Positions 14,103 to 23,024 of a stretch of DNA of 36,512 nucleotides are shown one piece after another. This DNA comes from Bacteroidales bacterium. GTDB lineage: Bacteria; Bacteroidota; Bacteroidia; Bacteroidales; UBA932. A model generated the notes under the pieces. It was not told where the DNA came from. It ran no database searches and saw nothing but the letters and a program-made list of their open reading frames with translations. Made by a program: the position numbers and the translations under genes. How positions within the stretch are numbered: the first letter of the stretch is position 1; every line of letters starts with the position of its first letter. The stretch is from NCBI GenBank assembly GCA_015060335.1, contig SUYR01000026.1:1-36512 (forward strand), given 5' to 3'.

Positions 14103-14942
14103 ATGAAGAGAATATACATATTGCTTTTGATGACCCTTGCAGGATGCACAGGAGCTTTGATACCGCATTCTCCTCAGCAGATTGTGGTCGAGGGATGGAT
14201 TGAGGATGGCAAGGCTCCGGTTGTCATGGTGACTACCACAGTGCCGGTGAGTACAGAGAAGCAGGAGTTGTCTTCATTGGAAAAGAATGTCGTGCGCTGG
14301 GCTACTGTGTCTGTTTCTGACGGGGAGAAGGAGGTTTTTCTGACTGGCAGAAGAAATGACGACTATTTTCCTCCATATATATATACAACCGCGATGCTTA
14401 CTGGACAGCCGGGAAAGAAATACCGTCTGAATGTGAAATATAGCGGAATGCGTGTAATGTCCGAAACTACCATCCCGCAGTCACATCATCTTGAGTATCT
14501 GCGTGCGGAAAAGTCCGGTGATGACAATTATGTACTGGTGGCCGGACTGGAAGACAGGGAACAGTCGAAGGATTATTATAAGTTTTTCGTGCGCGTAGAT
14601 GGTCGTGACAGCATATATATATCTTCTTTTCTCGGCCTCGTGGATGACGCGATTCTCTCGGAAGGGGTAAACGATATTCAGATATTCAATACCTTCAAGC
14701 CGTCCTCTTTAGATGTAGAGAACGAGGCGGAAATGTACTTCAAGAAAGGAGATAAGGTGGGTGTGCGGCTTTGTAATATGGATCAACGGGTATATGAATA
14801 TTGGGAGGATTTTGATGATGTGTCATCCCTGTCTCTCAATCCGTTCTTCCCTGTAATGAAGAAAATCCGGTCCAATATCTCTGGTGGACTCGGATATTGG
14901 GCCGGATACGGATCTTCTTATTATTATATAGAGTGTAAATAA
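14103..14942 (+). CDS. DUF4249 family lipoprotein
   Basis: A 279-residue protein with a lipoprotein signal (MKRIYILLLMTLAGC, Cys15). It has the DUF4249 pattern: an opening IVVEGWIEDGKAPVVMVTTTVPV, an Ig-like stretch, and later YKFFVRVDG and a C-terminal GYGSSYYYIECK. Members sit beside TonB receptors and are presumed cell-envelope partners; the function is unknown. The frame begins with GTG at 14100, but ATG 14103, which has AGG just before it, is the better start. Its stop lies one base from the stop of convergent asd, with no terminator between them. Confidence 0.85.
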   Translation: MKRIYILLLMTLAGCTGALIPHSPQQIVVEGWIEDGKAPVVMVTTTVPVSTEKQELSSLEKNVVRWATVSVSDGEKEVFLTGRRNDDYFPPYIYTTAMLTGQPGKKYRLNVKYSGMRVMSETTIPQSHHLEYLRAEKSGDDNYVLVAGLEDREQSKDYYKFFVRVDGRDSIYISSFLGLVDDAILSEGVNDIQIFNTFKPSSLDVENEAEMYFKKGDKVGVRLCNMDQRVYEYWEDFDDVSSLSLNPFFPVMKKIRSNISGGLGYWAGYGSSYYYIECK

Positions 14943-14943
14943 T

Positions 14944-15951
14944 CTACTCTTTTGGCAGGAAGCCTTTTTCGATAAGTTTTTCGGCAATCTGTACTGCGTT
15001 TGTTGCAGCTCCCTTGCGGAGGTTGTCTGCCACACACCAGAGGTTCAGTCCGTATTTTACTGACGGGTCACGGCGGAGTCGGCCTACGAATACGTCATTT
15101 TTTCCCCATGCGAAGAGCGGCATAGGATAGACATTGTTTTCGGGGTCGTCCTGAAGTGTCACGCCTGGAGTATTCTGCATGATCTCACGAACTTCCTCGA
15201 GTGTGAAATCCTTTTCAAATTCAAGATTGATTGATTCCGAGTGTCCTCCCTGTACCGGTACACGTACTGTAGTAGGGGATACGCCTATGCTGTCGTCACC
15301 GAAGATCTTATGAGTCTCGTTGACCATCTTCATTTCCTCTTTTGTATATCCTGTCTCAAGGAACGAGTCGATATGAGGAAGAATGTTCTGGTCGATAGGG
15401 TGTGGATATACAGCTGCATATTCACCCCATTTTCCACCTGCGCGTTCTGCCGTCATCTGGTCCATTGCCTTGTATCCTGTACCTGTCACTGACTGATAGG
15501 TGGATACGACGATTCTCTTGATTGTGTACTTCTTGTGAAGTGGCCAGAGAGGGAGAAGCATCTGGATTGTAGAACAGTTCGGATTAGCGATTATATAGTC
15601 CGACTCCTCGAGTACGTCTCCGTTGATTTCAGGGACGACGAGTTTCTTTGTCGGGTCCATGCGCCACTGCGAGGAGTTGTCCACGACTCTGGTGCCTACA
15701 GCTGCGAATTTAGGTGCAAGTTCGGCTGAGGTGCCGCCGCCTGCAGAGAAGAGTGCGAGGTCTGGTCGTGCGGCGATAGCGTCTTCGGCGCTTACTACTG
15801 TCCATTCCTTGCCCTGGAATTTTATTTTACGTCCTACTGATTTTGCTGATGCTACGGGGAGAAGTTCTGTTACCGGGAAGTTCCTCTCTGCGAGTACTTC
15901 CAGCATTCTTGTGCCGACCAGTCCGGTGGCTCCTACTACTGCTACTTTCAT
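14944..15951 (-). CDS. asd: Aspartate-semialdehyde dehydrogenase
   Basis: This enzyme reduces aspartyl phosphate to aspartate semialdehyde in the lysine, threonine and methionine branch. The 335-residue length is typical. The NADP loop is VGATGLVGTRM (6-16). Catalytic Cys126 lies in NPNCSTIQ, and His237 in VQGGHSES matches the acid/base residue. It is the step between the two activities of the thrA product encoded 1.8 kb away. The upstream region is a 138-bp tandem duplication, and no TAnnTTTG motif was found in it, so the promoter is unclear. Confidence 0.95.
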   Translation of the reverse strand: MKVAVVGATGLVGTRMLEVLAERNFPVTELLPVASAKSVGRKIKFQGKEWTVVSAEDAIAARPDLALFSAGGGTSAELAPKFAAVGTRVVDNSSQWRMDPTKKLVVPEINGDVLEESDYIIANPNCSTIQMLLPLWPLHKKYTIKRIVVSTYQSVTGTGYKAMDQMTAERAGGKWGEYAAVYPHPIDQNILPHIDSFLETGYTKEEMKMVNETHKIFGDDSIGVSPTTVRVPVQGGHSESINLEFEKDFTLEEVREIMQNTPGVTLQDDPENNVYPMPLFAWGKNDVFVGRLRRDPSVKYGLNLWCVADNLRKGAATNAVQIAEKLIEKGFLPKE

Positions 15952-15960
15952 ATTGTATGT

Positions 15961-16253
15961 GTTTGTTCGTTGTTTTAATGTTGTGTTGTCTGTCTCTTTT
16001 GCGAAGCTTGTGCAGGCATATGAAAGTCATTCACGTTACCCTCTCCCTAAATCCCTCTCCTCGGGAGAGGGACTATGTCGCTTCGCTCCGAAGTGTGTGT
16101 TTGTTCGTTGTTTTACTGTTGTGTTGTCTGTCTCTTTTGCGAAGCTTGTGCAGGCATATGAAAGTTATTCACGTTACCCTCTCCCTAAATCCCTCTCCTC
16201 GGGAGAGGGACTATGTCGCTTCGCTCCGAAGTGTATGTTTGTTCGTTGTTTTA
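15961..16253. repeat. 138-bp tandem duplication upstream of asd
   Basis: Copies at 15961-16098 and 16099-16236 differ at only about three positions, and the first 17 bases recur a third time at 16237-16253. Each unit holds a CCCTCTCC-TC-GGGAGAGGG hairpin (first copy 16053-16071) preceded by CCCTCTCCCTAAAT. The unit begins 9 bp before the asd start codon, so what was duplicated is the asd upstream region. Frames across it are repeat translations. Confidence 0.93.
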
Positions 16254-16263
16254 TTGCGAAGGT

Positions 16264-16341
16264 GTTGATTTTCAGACGGTTGGGCTGGATGCCTGCGTAC
16301 TTCGGGGAGCAGGCATGGGGTGTAAGTCGCTGAAAATCAAC
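16264..16341. repeat. Cruciform element D: outer 12-bp and inner 8-bp perfect inverted repeats
   Basis: GTTGATTTTCAG (16264-16275) pairs with 16330-16341, and ATGCCTGC (16289-16296) with GCAGGCAT (16309-16316). It starts 13 bp beyond the metY stop and could act as its terminator. The inner hairpin GATGCCTGCG...GGGGAGCAGGC also occurs inside the EamA gene near 35033-35058. Confidence 0.85.
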
Positions 16342-16354
16342 GCGAAGACGGGTG

Positions 16355-17632
16355 CTATGCCAATGCTGCTGCGAGGTCGGCGATGAGGTCGTCTATATTC
16401 TCGATGCCGACTGACAGACGGAGCATGTTTGGATATACGCCTGCTGCTACCTGCTCTTCCGGACTAAGCTGAGAGTGGGTTGTGGATGCCGGATGCACGA
16501 TAAGTGATTTCGCATCTCCCACGCTGCCTACATGCAGGATGAGCTCGAGCTTGGTAACAAGCTCTGCCGCTGCCTTGAATCCGCCTTTTACGCGGAATGT
16601 AAGCACACCTCCGAATCCGTGACGGAGATACTTGCATCCCAGTTCGTGATAAGGATTGCTCTTGAGACCAGGGTAGTTCACGCTCTCCACAGCCGGATGC
16701 TTTTCAAGGAACTCAGCCACTGCAAGAGTATTCTCACAGCTGCGTTCAGCTCTGAGAGAAAGAGTCTCAAGTCCCTGAAGCATCAGGAATGAGTTGAACG
16801 GGGATGGAGCAGGTCCGATATTACGCAGTCCGTCCACTCTGACACGTCCTGCAAATGCTGCAGCTCCGAATACGTCCTTATACACGAGTCCGTGATAGCT
16901 TTCAGACGGGCATGCCAGCAAAGGATACTTCTCAGGAGTCCAGTCGAAGTTTCCTCCGTCCACTACCACTCCTCCCAGAGCAGTTCCGTGTCCTCCGATC
17001 CATTTTGTCGCCGAATGTACGGACACATGTGCTCCCCACTCGAACGGACGGAAGAGATATCCTCCCATTCCGAATGTGTTGTCCACCATCACGCAGATGC
17101 CCTTGCGACGTGCAAGCTCTGCAATCGGTTCATAATCAGGAATATTGAATGCCGGATTACCGAGATTCTCAAGGTAAATCGCCTTTGTGCGCTCATCAAT
17201 CAGCGGCTCAAGGTCTTCAACCTTGTCGCTCTTTGCAAAACGCACCTGAATGCCCATGTCACGCAGGGTGATGGCAAACATTGTGAATGTACCTCCATAA
17301 AGGAAAGGCTGAGCCACGATGTTGTCGCCAGGACCGCAGATGTTTGTTATCGAAAGGAATACCGCAGACTGTCCAGAAGCTGTAGCAACTGCTGCCACAC
17401 CGCCTTCGAGGGCCGCCATCCTCTTCTCGAAAACATCGGATGTGGTGTTTGTGATACGGGTATATATGTTTCCCGGACGCTTCAGCTCAAAAAGTTCGGC
17501 GCCATATTCCATGCTGTCGAAAGTATATGCCGTACTCTGATAGATAGGCACAGCTGTACCCTTTGATATCGGATCTATTTCCTGTCCTGCCCTTACCTGA
17601 AGGGTCTCGAACTTATAATTTTTGTTTTCCAT
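16355..17632 (-). CDS. metY: O-acetylhomoserine sulfhydrylase (aminocarboxypropyltransferase)
   Basis: A PLP enzyme of the Cys/Met metabolism family, making homocysteine from O-acetylhomoserine and sulfide. The 425-residue length is typical of the MetY subgroup (cystathionine gamma-synthases are about 40 residues shorter). Lys210 in SVHSATKWIGGHG binds PLP; the family opening TLQVRAGQEIDP...AVPIYQSTAYTF and the C-terminal VHPASTTHSQLSPEEQ are present. The substrate comes from metX (23025). It lies 122 bp downstream of thrA on the same strand, and no promoter motif was found in that gap, so cotranscription is likely. Confidence 0.93.
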   Translation of the reverse strand: MENKNYKFETLQVRAGQEIDPISKGTAVPIYQSTAYTFDSMEYGAELFELKRPGNIYTRITNTTSDVFEKRMAALEGGVAAVATASGQSAVFLSITNICGPGDNIVAQPFLYGGTFTMFAITLRDMGIQVRFAKSDKVEDLEPLIDERTKAIYLENLGNPAFNIPDYEPIAELARRKGICVMVDNTFGMGGYLFRPFEWGAHVSVHSATKWIGGHGTALGGVVVDGGNFDWTPEKYPLLACPSESYHGLVYKDVFGAAAFAGRVRVDGLRNIGPAPSPFNSFLMLQGLETLSLRAERSCENTLAVAEFLEKHPAVESVNYPGLKSNPYHELGCKYLRHGFGGVLTFRVKGGFKAAAELVTKLELILHVGSVGDAKSLIVHPASTTHSQLSPEEQVAAGVYPNMLRLSVGIENIDDLIADLAAALA

Positions 17633-17685
17633 AATCCTATTTTTCTGGCATTTAACTGCCTGATTTTCTGTTCGTTACTGAAAGG

Positions 17686-17756
17686 CGATTCCCCCGCGCA
17701 GGGGAATCGATTATCGGCAAAGCGTTGATGCTCAGCATTTTATGTGACAGCGCTTT
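17686..17756. repeat. Cruciform element C between thrA and metY
   Basis: CGATTCCCC (17686-17694) pairs with GGGGAATCG (17701-17709), and AAAGCG (17719-17724) with CGCTTT (17751-17756). The first hairpin is the one found in elements A (8412-8443) and B (31100-31123). The second reaches into the thrA stop codon. It may attenuate thrA to metY readthrough. Confidence 0.75.
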
Positions 17757-20217
17757 ACATCAAAATATCGTTAAGCACTCCGGAAGCGGTCTGGTATGCA
17801 CCAGCGCCTGCACCCTGGATGACCAGCGGCGACGGATAGAAGTCTGTCTTTATGATGGCTGCATTGTCCGTGCCGCAGAGCGAATATAGCGGATGTCCTT
17901 CAGCAACTGCCTCGAGTCCGATCTTCGCCTTGTATCCGAGAGGGGAGTCTGCATCCTTTACCAGCGAAGCGACGAATCTCTGACGGAGTCCCTTGTCTGC
18001 TGCCTCATGGTAACGCGCAGCGAACATTTCCTCGTTGTCAGCAAGCATCTGGTAGAATACAGGAACCTTGCCCTCAAAGAACTCAGGTCCGAGAATAGGG
18101 GAGATCTCCACATCCTTCTCATCAATAGGAACTCCGGCCTCGCGTGAGAGGATGATAAGCTTGCGCAGAACGTCTCTTCCGCTCAGGTCAAGACGTGGGT
18201 CCGGTTCTGTGTATCCTGCATCCTGTGCCCTTCTCACTACCTCTGCGAATGTGCCGCCTTCTCCGCCTGCATAGTTGCTGAAGATATAGTTGAGCGTTCC
18301 GCTCAGTACGGCCTCGATACGAAGAATCTCGTCCCCGCTGTTCACGCTGCGTGAAATTGACTCGAGTATAGGAAGGGCAGCTCCGACAGTGGTCTCGTAA
18401 CGCAGTGAAGCATTGTTTTCAAGAGCGGAATTCTTGAGCGCAGCATACTGCTGGTATGGGGCGGAGAATGTGATCTTGTTGCATGCTACGACAGAATATC
18501 CCTTCTTGAAGAGATTCATATACTTGTACGCGATATCAGACGAGCCTGTGCAGTCGACAAAGATCGAATTCTCAAGAGTCAGGTTGGCAAGAGTCTCGAA
18601 ATATGCCTCATCTGCAGCGCTTTCTCCGTTTGCGAGCAGTGCAACCGGGTCGCTGATATCAAGTCCCTGCCTGCTTACGACATACTTGCGGCTGTTTGAT
18701 AGTCCGCATACATGAAGACGCTTTCCAGTGCGCTCTGCAATCTTCTCTCCGTTCTTGGCGATGATATCTACCAGCGCTCTTCCGACCACACCGAATCCTG
18801 CTATGAACAGGTTGATGTCCTTTCCTGCTTTCTTGTCGAAGAATTCGTTGTGAATATGCAGAATTGCCTCATTGGCATCCTTTGATGATATTATGATGGA
18901 AACGTTTCTTTCCGAAGAGCCCTGAGCAGTGGCACGTACCGGAATGCTGTGGCGTCCGAGGGCTGCAAGCATGCGTCCTGTGGTACCGCTCTGATTGAGG
19001 ACGTCGTCGCCGACAAGACATACGATCGAAAATCCTTTCTCAACCTTAAGCGGATTCAGTTTGCCAAGCGATATCTCGTATGCGAAACATTTGTCCGCCG
19101 CATCCTTTGCCTTCTCTGCATCCTTCTCAGACACAGCAATGCTCATTGTATGGACAGATGAAGCCTGGGTAATGAGGATGATATTGATGTCGTTCTGGCT
19201 CAAGGTCTCGAACAGACGGCTTGAAAATCCCGGAATTCCCACCATGCCGCTGCCTTCAAGTGACAGCAGGGCTATATTGTCGGAATTTGATATTCCTATA
19301 AGCTTATCCTTGCTTCTTGGTGGATTCTTCTCGATAAGGGTTCCGAAAGCATCAGGGATGAAGGTGTCTTTTATATATATAGGAATACCTTCTGCCACAA
19401 CCGGCTGGATTGTAGGAGGATAGATCACCTTGGCACCGAAGTGCGACAGTTCAAGCGCAGCCTTGTATGAAATGTTGCTGATAGTGCGCGCTGTAGGGAC
19501 AACCTTCGGATTCGAGGTCATCATGCCCGGAACGTCAGTCCAGATTTCGAGGATACGCGCCTTGCATCCTACTGCAAAAAGGGATGCTGTATAGTCTGAA
19601 CCACCGCGTCCGAGTGTTGTGGTACGTCCTTCCTTGTCGGAAGCGATGAAGCCCGGCACCACAAAAAGCTGGGTGATAGGGTTCTTCTCCACCATTTCGT
19701 TCACCTTGAAATATGTCTTCTGGATATCCACGACATTCTTTCCGCCTTTAGGTACGGTCCTGATGATGCTGCGTGAGTCAACCCATTTGGTTGCGATGCC
19801 TATGGAAGCAAGCTTCGTCGCCAGAATCTTTGTTGACCACATCTCTCCGAAACTCTGGATGGCGTCGAGGCTGGCAGGAGAAAGCTCTCCAAGCAGGCAT
19901 ACACCTTGTGCAATGCCACGGAGCGAGTCAAAAAGCGAATCGCATACCTCGCGTGATTCCTCATGTTTTTCAAGAGGAAGAAGTTCTTTGATTATATCGT
20001 GATGCTTCTTCTGAAGTTCATCTATGAGAGTCTTGTAGCTCTCGTCACGTTCTGAAGCACGTATTCCTATCTTGATCAGGGTGTCGGTACATCCGCTGAT
20101 AGCCGATGAAACAAGTATGGTCCTGTCACGGTCAACTGCCTTTGAGACAATGTCCACAACTTTTGACATGTTTTCTGCATTTGCGACAGATGTGCCGCCG
20201 AATTTCATTACCTGCAT
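17755..20217 (-). CDS. thrA: Bifunctional aspartokinase I / homoserine dehydrogenase
   Basis: It catalyses the first and third steps from aspartate to homoserine. The 820-residue protein starts MQVMKFGGTSVANAENM (KFGGTS catalytic lysine loop). The kinase domain reaches about residue 285, two ACT regulatory segments follow (VSIIISSKDA, NIILITQASS), and the homoserine dehydrogenase part begins near 460 with the NAD(P) loop LFIAGFGVVGRALVDII. The DPRLDLSGRDVLRKLIILSREAG block is the HSD substrate region. The longer frame to 20280 is rejected because the promoter lies inside it. Feedback control by threonine is usual for ACT-bearing members but is not shown here. Confidence 0.95.
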   Translation of the reverse strand: MQVMKFGGTSVANAENMSKVVDIVSKAVDRDRTILVSSAISGCTDTLIKIGIRASERDESYKTLIDELQKKHHDIIKELLPLEKHEESREVCDSLFDSLRGIAQGVCLLGELSPASLDAIQSFGEMWSTKILATKLASIGIATKWVDSRSIIRTVPKGGKNVVDIQKTYFKVNEMVEKNPITQLFVVPGFIASDKEGRTTTLGRGGSDYTASLFAVGCKARILEIWTDVPGMMTSNPKVVPTARTISNISYKAALELSHFGAKVIYPPTIQPVVAEGIPIYIKDTFIPDAFGTLIEKNPPRSKDKLIGISNSDNIALLSLEGSGMVGIPGFSSRLFETLSQNDINIILITQASSVHTMSIAVSEKDAEKAKDAADKCFAYEISLGKLNPLKVEKGFSIVCLVGDDVLNQSGTTGRMLAALGRHSIPVRATAQGSSERNVSIIISSKDANEAILHIHNEFFDKKAGKDINLFIAGFGVVGRALVDIIAKNGEKIAERTGKRLHVCGLSNSRKYVVSRQGLDISDPVALLANGESAADEAYFETLANLTLENSIFVDCTGSSDIAYKYMNLFKKGYSVVACNKITFSAPYQQYAALKNSALENNASLRYETTVGAALPILESISRSVNSGDEILRIEAVLSGTLNYIFSNYAGGEGGTFAEVVRRAQDAGYTEPDPRLDLSGRDVLRKLIILSREAGVPIDEKDVEISPILGPEFFEGKVPVFYQMLADNEEMFAARYHEAADKGLRQRFVASLVKDADSPLGYKAKIGLEAVAEGHPLYSLCGTDNAAIIKTDFYPSPLVIQGAGAGAYQTASGVLNDILM

Positions 20218-20241
20218 AATCTCACTTTTATTATAAGTCCG

Positions 20242-20274
20242 CAAAGATACGAATTCCCAGTAAAGGCTTGCAAA
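20242..20274 (-). promoter_or_regulatory. Bacteroidota promoter of thrA
   Basis: On minus: TTTG (20271-20274), 21 bp, TATCTTTG (20242-20249), 24 bp before ATG 20217. Confidence 0.8.
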
Positions 20275-20434
20275 TATCATATATTACTTAATTAAATGCA
20301 AACTTTCGGTAAAGTTTGGGAAATTATTCTATTTATATCAAATATTGCGAGATATTCAGAATATTTTTCTGTGGCTAATGCTTTCTTGCAGAAAAAGTAT
20401 GATATTTGTACGCGCACAGGCAAATAAGGCCATC

Positions 20435-21721
20435 ATGAAAACAGCTCTTTTTACCTCCATTTTCTCTGTCTGCCTCCTTATGTTCTCGGCAGCTCATGCT
20501 CAGACACGTTTTGATGTATTCCCTACAAAAACAGAACAAGACATCCCGTACAGGATACCTGCGATTGCCGCCCTGCCTGATGGAACGGTAATCTGTGTGG
20601 CAGATTACAGACATTCCCGTTGCGATATCGGCATACGGAAGGACGGCAGGCTTGACCTGCATCTTCGCATCAGCAGAGACAACGGAAACACTTGGGGCGA
20701 CATAACGCCTCTAATGGAGGGAAAAGGACAGGATTCGCCAGATTTTCTGAATGTTGCATTCGGTGATCCGTGTATAGTGGCAGACCGTACAAGCGGAAAG
20801 ATTCTGGTGATGAGCTGTGCGGGAAATGTCTCCTTTCCACATGGACAACGCGACCTGCATCAGAACATAGTGTGTTTTTACAGCGAGGACAACGGGCGTA
20901 CATGGGACGGACCATATGATGTGGCGGAATCCATTTATGAACAGTTTGATGACATAGCTCCGGTAAAGTCTATGTTTGTAGCCTCCGGCAAGATCCTCCA
21001 GAGCAGATATGTCAAGAGGGACGGCGTTTATCGTCTGTATTGTGCCGTGATGACGAATTCATATGACGGCAGCAAGAAGAATTATGTGCTGTATTCAGAT
21101 GATTTCGGTAAGAATTGGAGTGTTCTGGGTGGTCCGCTCAAGGCTCCGATACCGTCAGATGCAGACGAGGCGAAGGTGGAGGAGCTGCCTGGCGGATCTG
21201 TTCTGATAAGTTCACGTACCGAGGCCGGAGGACGTCTGTTCAATATATTCAGATTTGCCAATAAGCGCAAGGCGATTGGAAGATGGGGTGAAATGGTTCA
21301 CTCGAGCAGCCATAACGGCGGAATAATCACACAGAAGAATGCATGTAACGGAGAACTGTTGCTGGTGCCTGTAATCCGTACTGCAGATGGACGAAAAATG
21401 GATATTCTAATGCAGTCAGCTCCAATAGGTCCGTACAGATCTAATGTTGGAATATACTACAAGCCGCTGAACTCTCGTGGAGACTATGCTACTTCAGAGG
21501 CCATCGCCAGAGACTGGGAAGGCGTCTGCCGGCTGTCCGACAAAGGCTCTGCATACTCGACAATGACCCTTCAGGCCGACGGATCGCTGGGCTTTCTCAT
21601 GGAGGAACAGACCCACTGTACAACAGCAGGAGGCGGCTATACAATAGTGTACAACCGCCTCACGATATCTGATATGACAGATGGAAGGTATAGACTTGAT
21701 ACCTCCAGACTGCCTAAATGA
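20435..21721 (+). CDS. Secreted exo-alpha-sialidase (neuraminidase, GH33-like)
   Basis: A 428-residue protein with a signal peptide (1-22, ending AHAQ). It has the YRIP motif at 39-42 (FRIP in many sialidases), three Asp boxes (SRDNGNTWG near 80-88, SEDNGRTWDG, SDDFGKNWS) and a C-terminal AYSTMTLQADGSLGFLMEE, where Tyr and Glu match the catalytic pair region. It would release terminal sialic acid from host glycans in the periplasm or outside. No sialic acid transport or catabolism genes are nearby. An upstream GATATTTG is a near-match to the -7 element. The start is Met 20435, since the upstream extension precedes the signal peptide. Its last 8 bp overlap the convergent permease. Confidence 0.87.
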   Translation: MKTALFTSIFSVCLLMFSAAHAQTRFDVFPTKTEQDIPYRIPAIAALPDGTVICVADYRHSRCDIGIRKDGRLDLHLRISRDNGNTWGDITPLMEGKGQDSPDFLNVAFGDPCIVADRTSGKILVMSCAGNVSFPHGQRDLHQNIVCFYSEDNGRTWDGPYDVAESIYEQFDDIAPVKSMFVASGKILQSRYVKRDGVYRLYCAVMTNSYDGSKKNYVLYSDDFGKNWSVLGGPLKAPIPSDADEAKVEELPGGSVLISSRTEAGGRLFNIFRFANKRKAIGRWGEMVHSSSHNGGIITQKNACNGELLLVPVIRTADGRKMDILMQSAPIGPYRSNVGIYYKPLNSRGDYATSEAIARDWEGVCRLSDKGSAYSTMTLQADGSLGFLMEEQTHCTTAGGGYTIVYNRLTISDMTDGRYRLDTSRLPK

Positions 21722-23006
21722 AAATGAATTTCAATGTGAACAGAATGGCAAGGATATACATTGCCGGAGTGATTTTCTTGAACTTACCGCAGACCATGTT
21801 CATCAGTACGTAAGTGACCATTCCAAGAAGGATACCGTTGGAGATAGAGTAGGTAAGCGGCATCATGATGACACAGACGAATGCCGGTATAGACTCGGTG
21901 AAATCTTCAAACGGAATATTTCTGATAGGCTCCAACATGAGAAGACCAACAAGGACGAGTGCTGGGGCTGTAGCTGCAGCAGGGATAGAAAGGAAGAGTG
22001 GCGAGAACAGCAATGCCACTGCAAAACAGCATCCTATGACAAAGGCTGTCAGTCCTGAGCGTCCTCCCTGTGCTACTCCGGCTGCACTTTCCACATATGT
22101 TGTGGTCGTCGATGTTCCGAGCATGGCACCGAACGTTGTGGCAATGGAATCTGCCATGAAAGCCTCCTTGATTCGTGGTATGCTTCCGTCTTTATTTACC
22201 ATACCTGACTTTGTACACACACCGACCAGTGTACCCACTGTGTCGAACATGTCTATGAACAGGAATGTGAATACCACCACAAGCATGTCAAGTGTGAATA
22301 TGTTGTGCCACTCGAACTGACAGAATATCGGTGCGATTGATTCCGGTGTGGAAAGCACGCCCTTGAATTCTGTGACACCAAGAGGAATGCCGATGATCAT
22401 GGTAGCAAGGATGCCGATAAGTATTGCACCAGGGACGTTTCTTGCGTAAAGGAATCCGGTCAGGATTATGCCTATCAGTGCAAGAAGGGCAGATCCTGAG
22501 GTTATGTCACCAAGCGCAACGAGAGTTGCAGGATCGGAAACAATCACTCCGGCACTCTCAAGTCCGATGAAGGCAATGAACAGACCTATACCTGCTCCTA
22601 TGGCGTTCCTGAGGCTTTTCGGGATGGCGTTCACTATGGCTTCACGCACATTGGTAAGTGTGAGAATTATGAATATTATACCTTCTATAAGGACAGCAGT
22701 CAGTGCAAACTGCCATGAATATCCCATTCCCAGACACACAGAATAGACAAAGAAGGCATTGAGACCCATTCCCGGAGCGAGTCCGAACGGAAGTTTCCCC
22801 AAAAAGGCCATTGCCAGACAACCTACTATAGCCGCAAGTGCTGTCGATGTGAATACTGCTCCTGAGGGCATTCCTTCCAGCTGTCCGAACATTGAAGGGT
22901 TGACAGCCAGAATGTAGGACATTGTCAGGAAGGTGGTGATACCTGCAATGATTTCAGTACGGACAGATGTGATGCCACGGTCGAATCCGAATAGTTTCTT
23001 AAGCAT
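21714..23006 (-). CDS. NCS2 family purine permease (AzgA/GhxP-like)
   Basis: A 430-residue, 12-14 helix transporter for adenine, guanine or hypoxanthine. Family marks are ITTFLTMSYILAVNP at the start, GLAPGMGLNAFFVYSVC, FLFIDMFDTVGTLVGV, and SSxTTYVESAAG in the form TSTTTTYVESAAGVAQGGRSGLTA. The exact purine cannot be chosen by eye. It starts 18 bp after the metX stop, and no promoter is seen in the gap, so it is probably cotranscribed with metX; this pairing has no obvious pathway logic. Confidence 0.92.
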   Translation of the reverse strand: MLKKLFGFDRGITSVRTEIIAGITTFLTMSYILAVNPSMFGQLEGMPSGAVFTSTALAAIVGCLAMAFLGKLPFGLAPGMGLNAFFVYSVCLGMGYSWQFALTAVLIEGIIFIILTLTNVREAIVNAIPKSLRNAIGAGIGLFIAFIGLESAGVIVSDPATLVALGDITSGSALLALIGIILTGFLYARNVPGAILIGILATMIIGIPLGVTEFKGVLSTPESIAPIFCQFEWHNIFTLDMLVVVFTFLFIDMFDTVGTLVGVCTKSGMVNKDGSIPRIKEAFMADSIATTFGAMLGTSTTTTYVESAAGVAQGGRSGLTAFVIGCCFAVALLFSPLFLSIPAAATAPALVLVGLLMLEPIRNIPFEDFTESIPAFVCVIMMPLTYSISNGILLGMVTYVLMNMVCGKFKKITPAMYILAILFTLKFIFI

Positions 23007-23024
23007 ATTTCAGTTGATTAGTTG

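Noticed and set aside
17633..17757. SAM or other riboswitch upstream of metY
   Set aside because: The gap holds only cruciform element C and the thrA 3' hairpin; no known SAM-box core was recognised.
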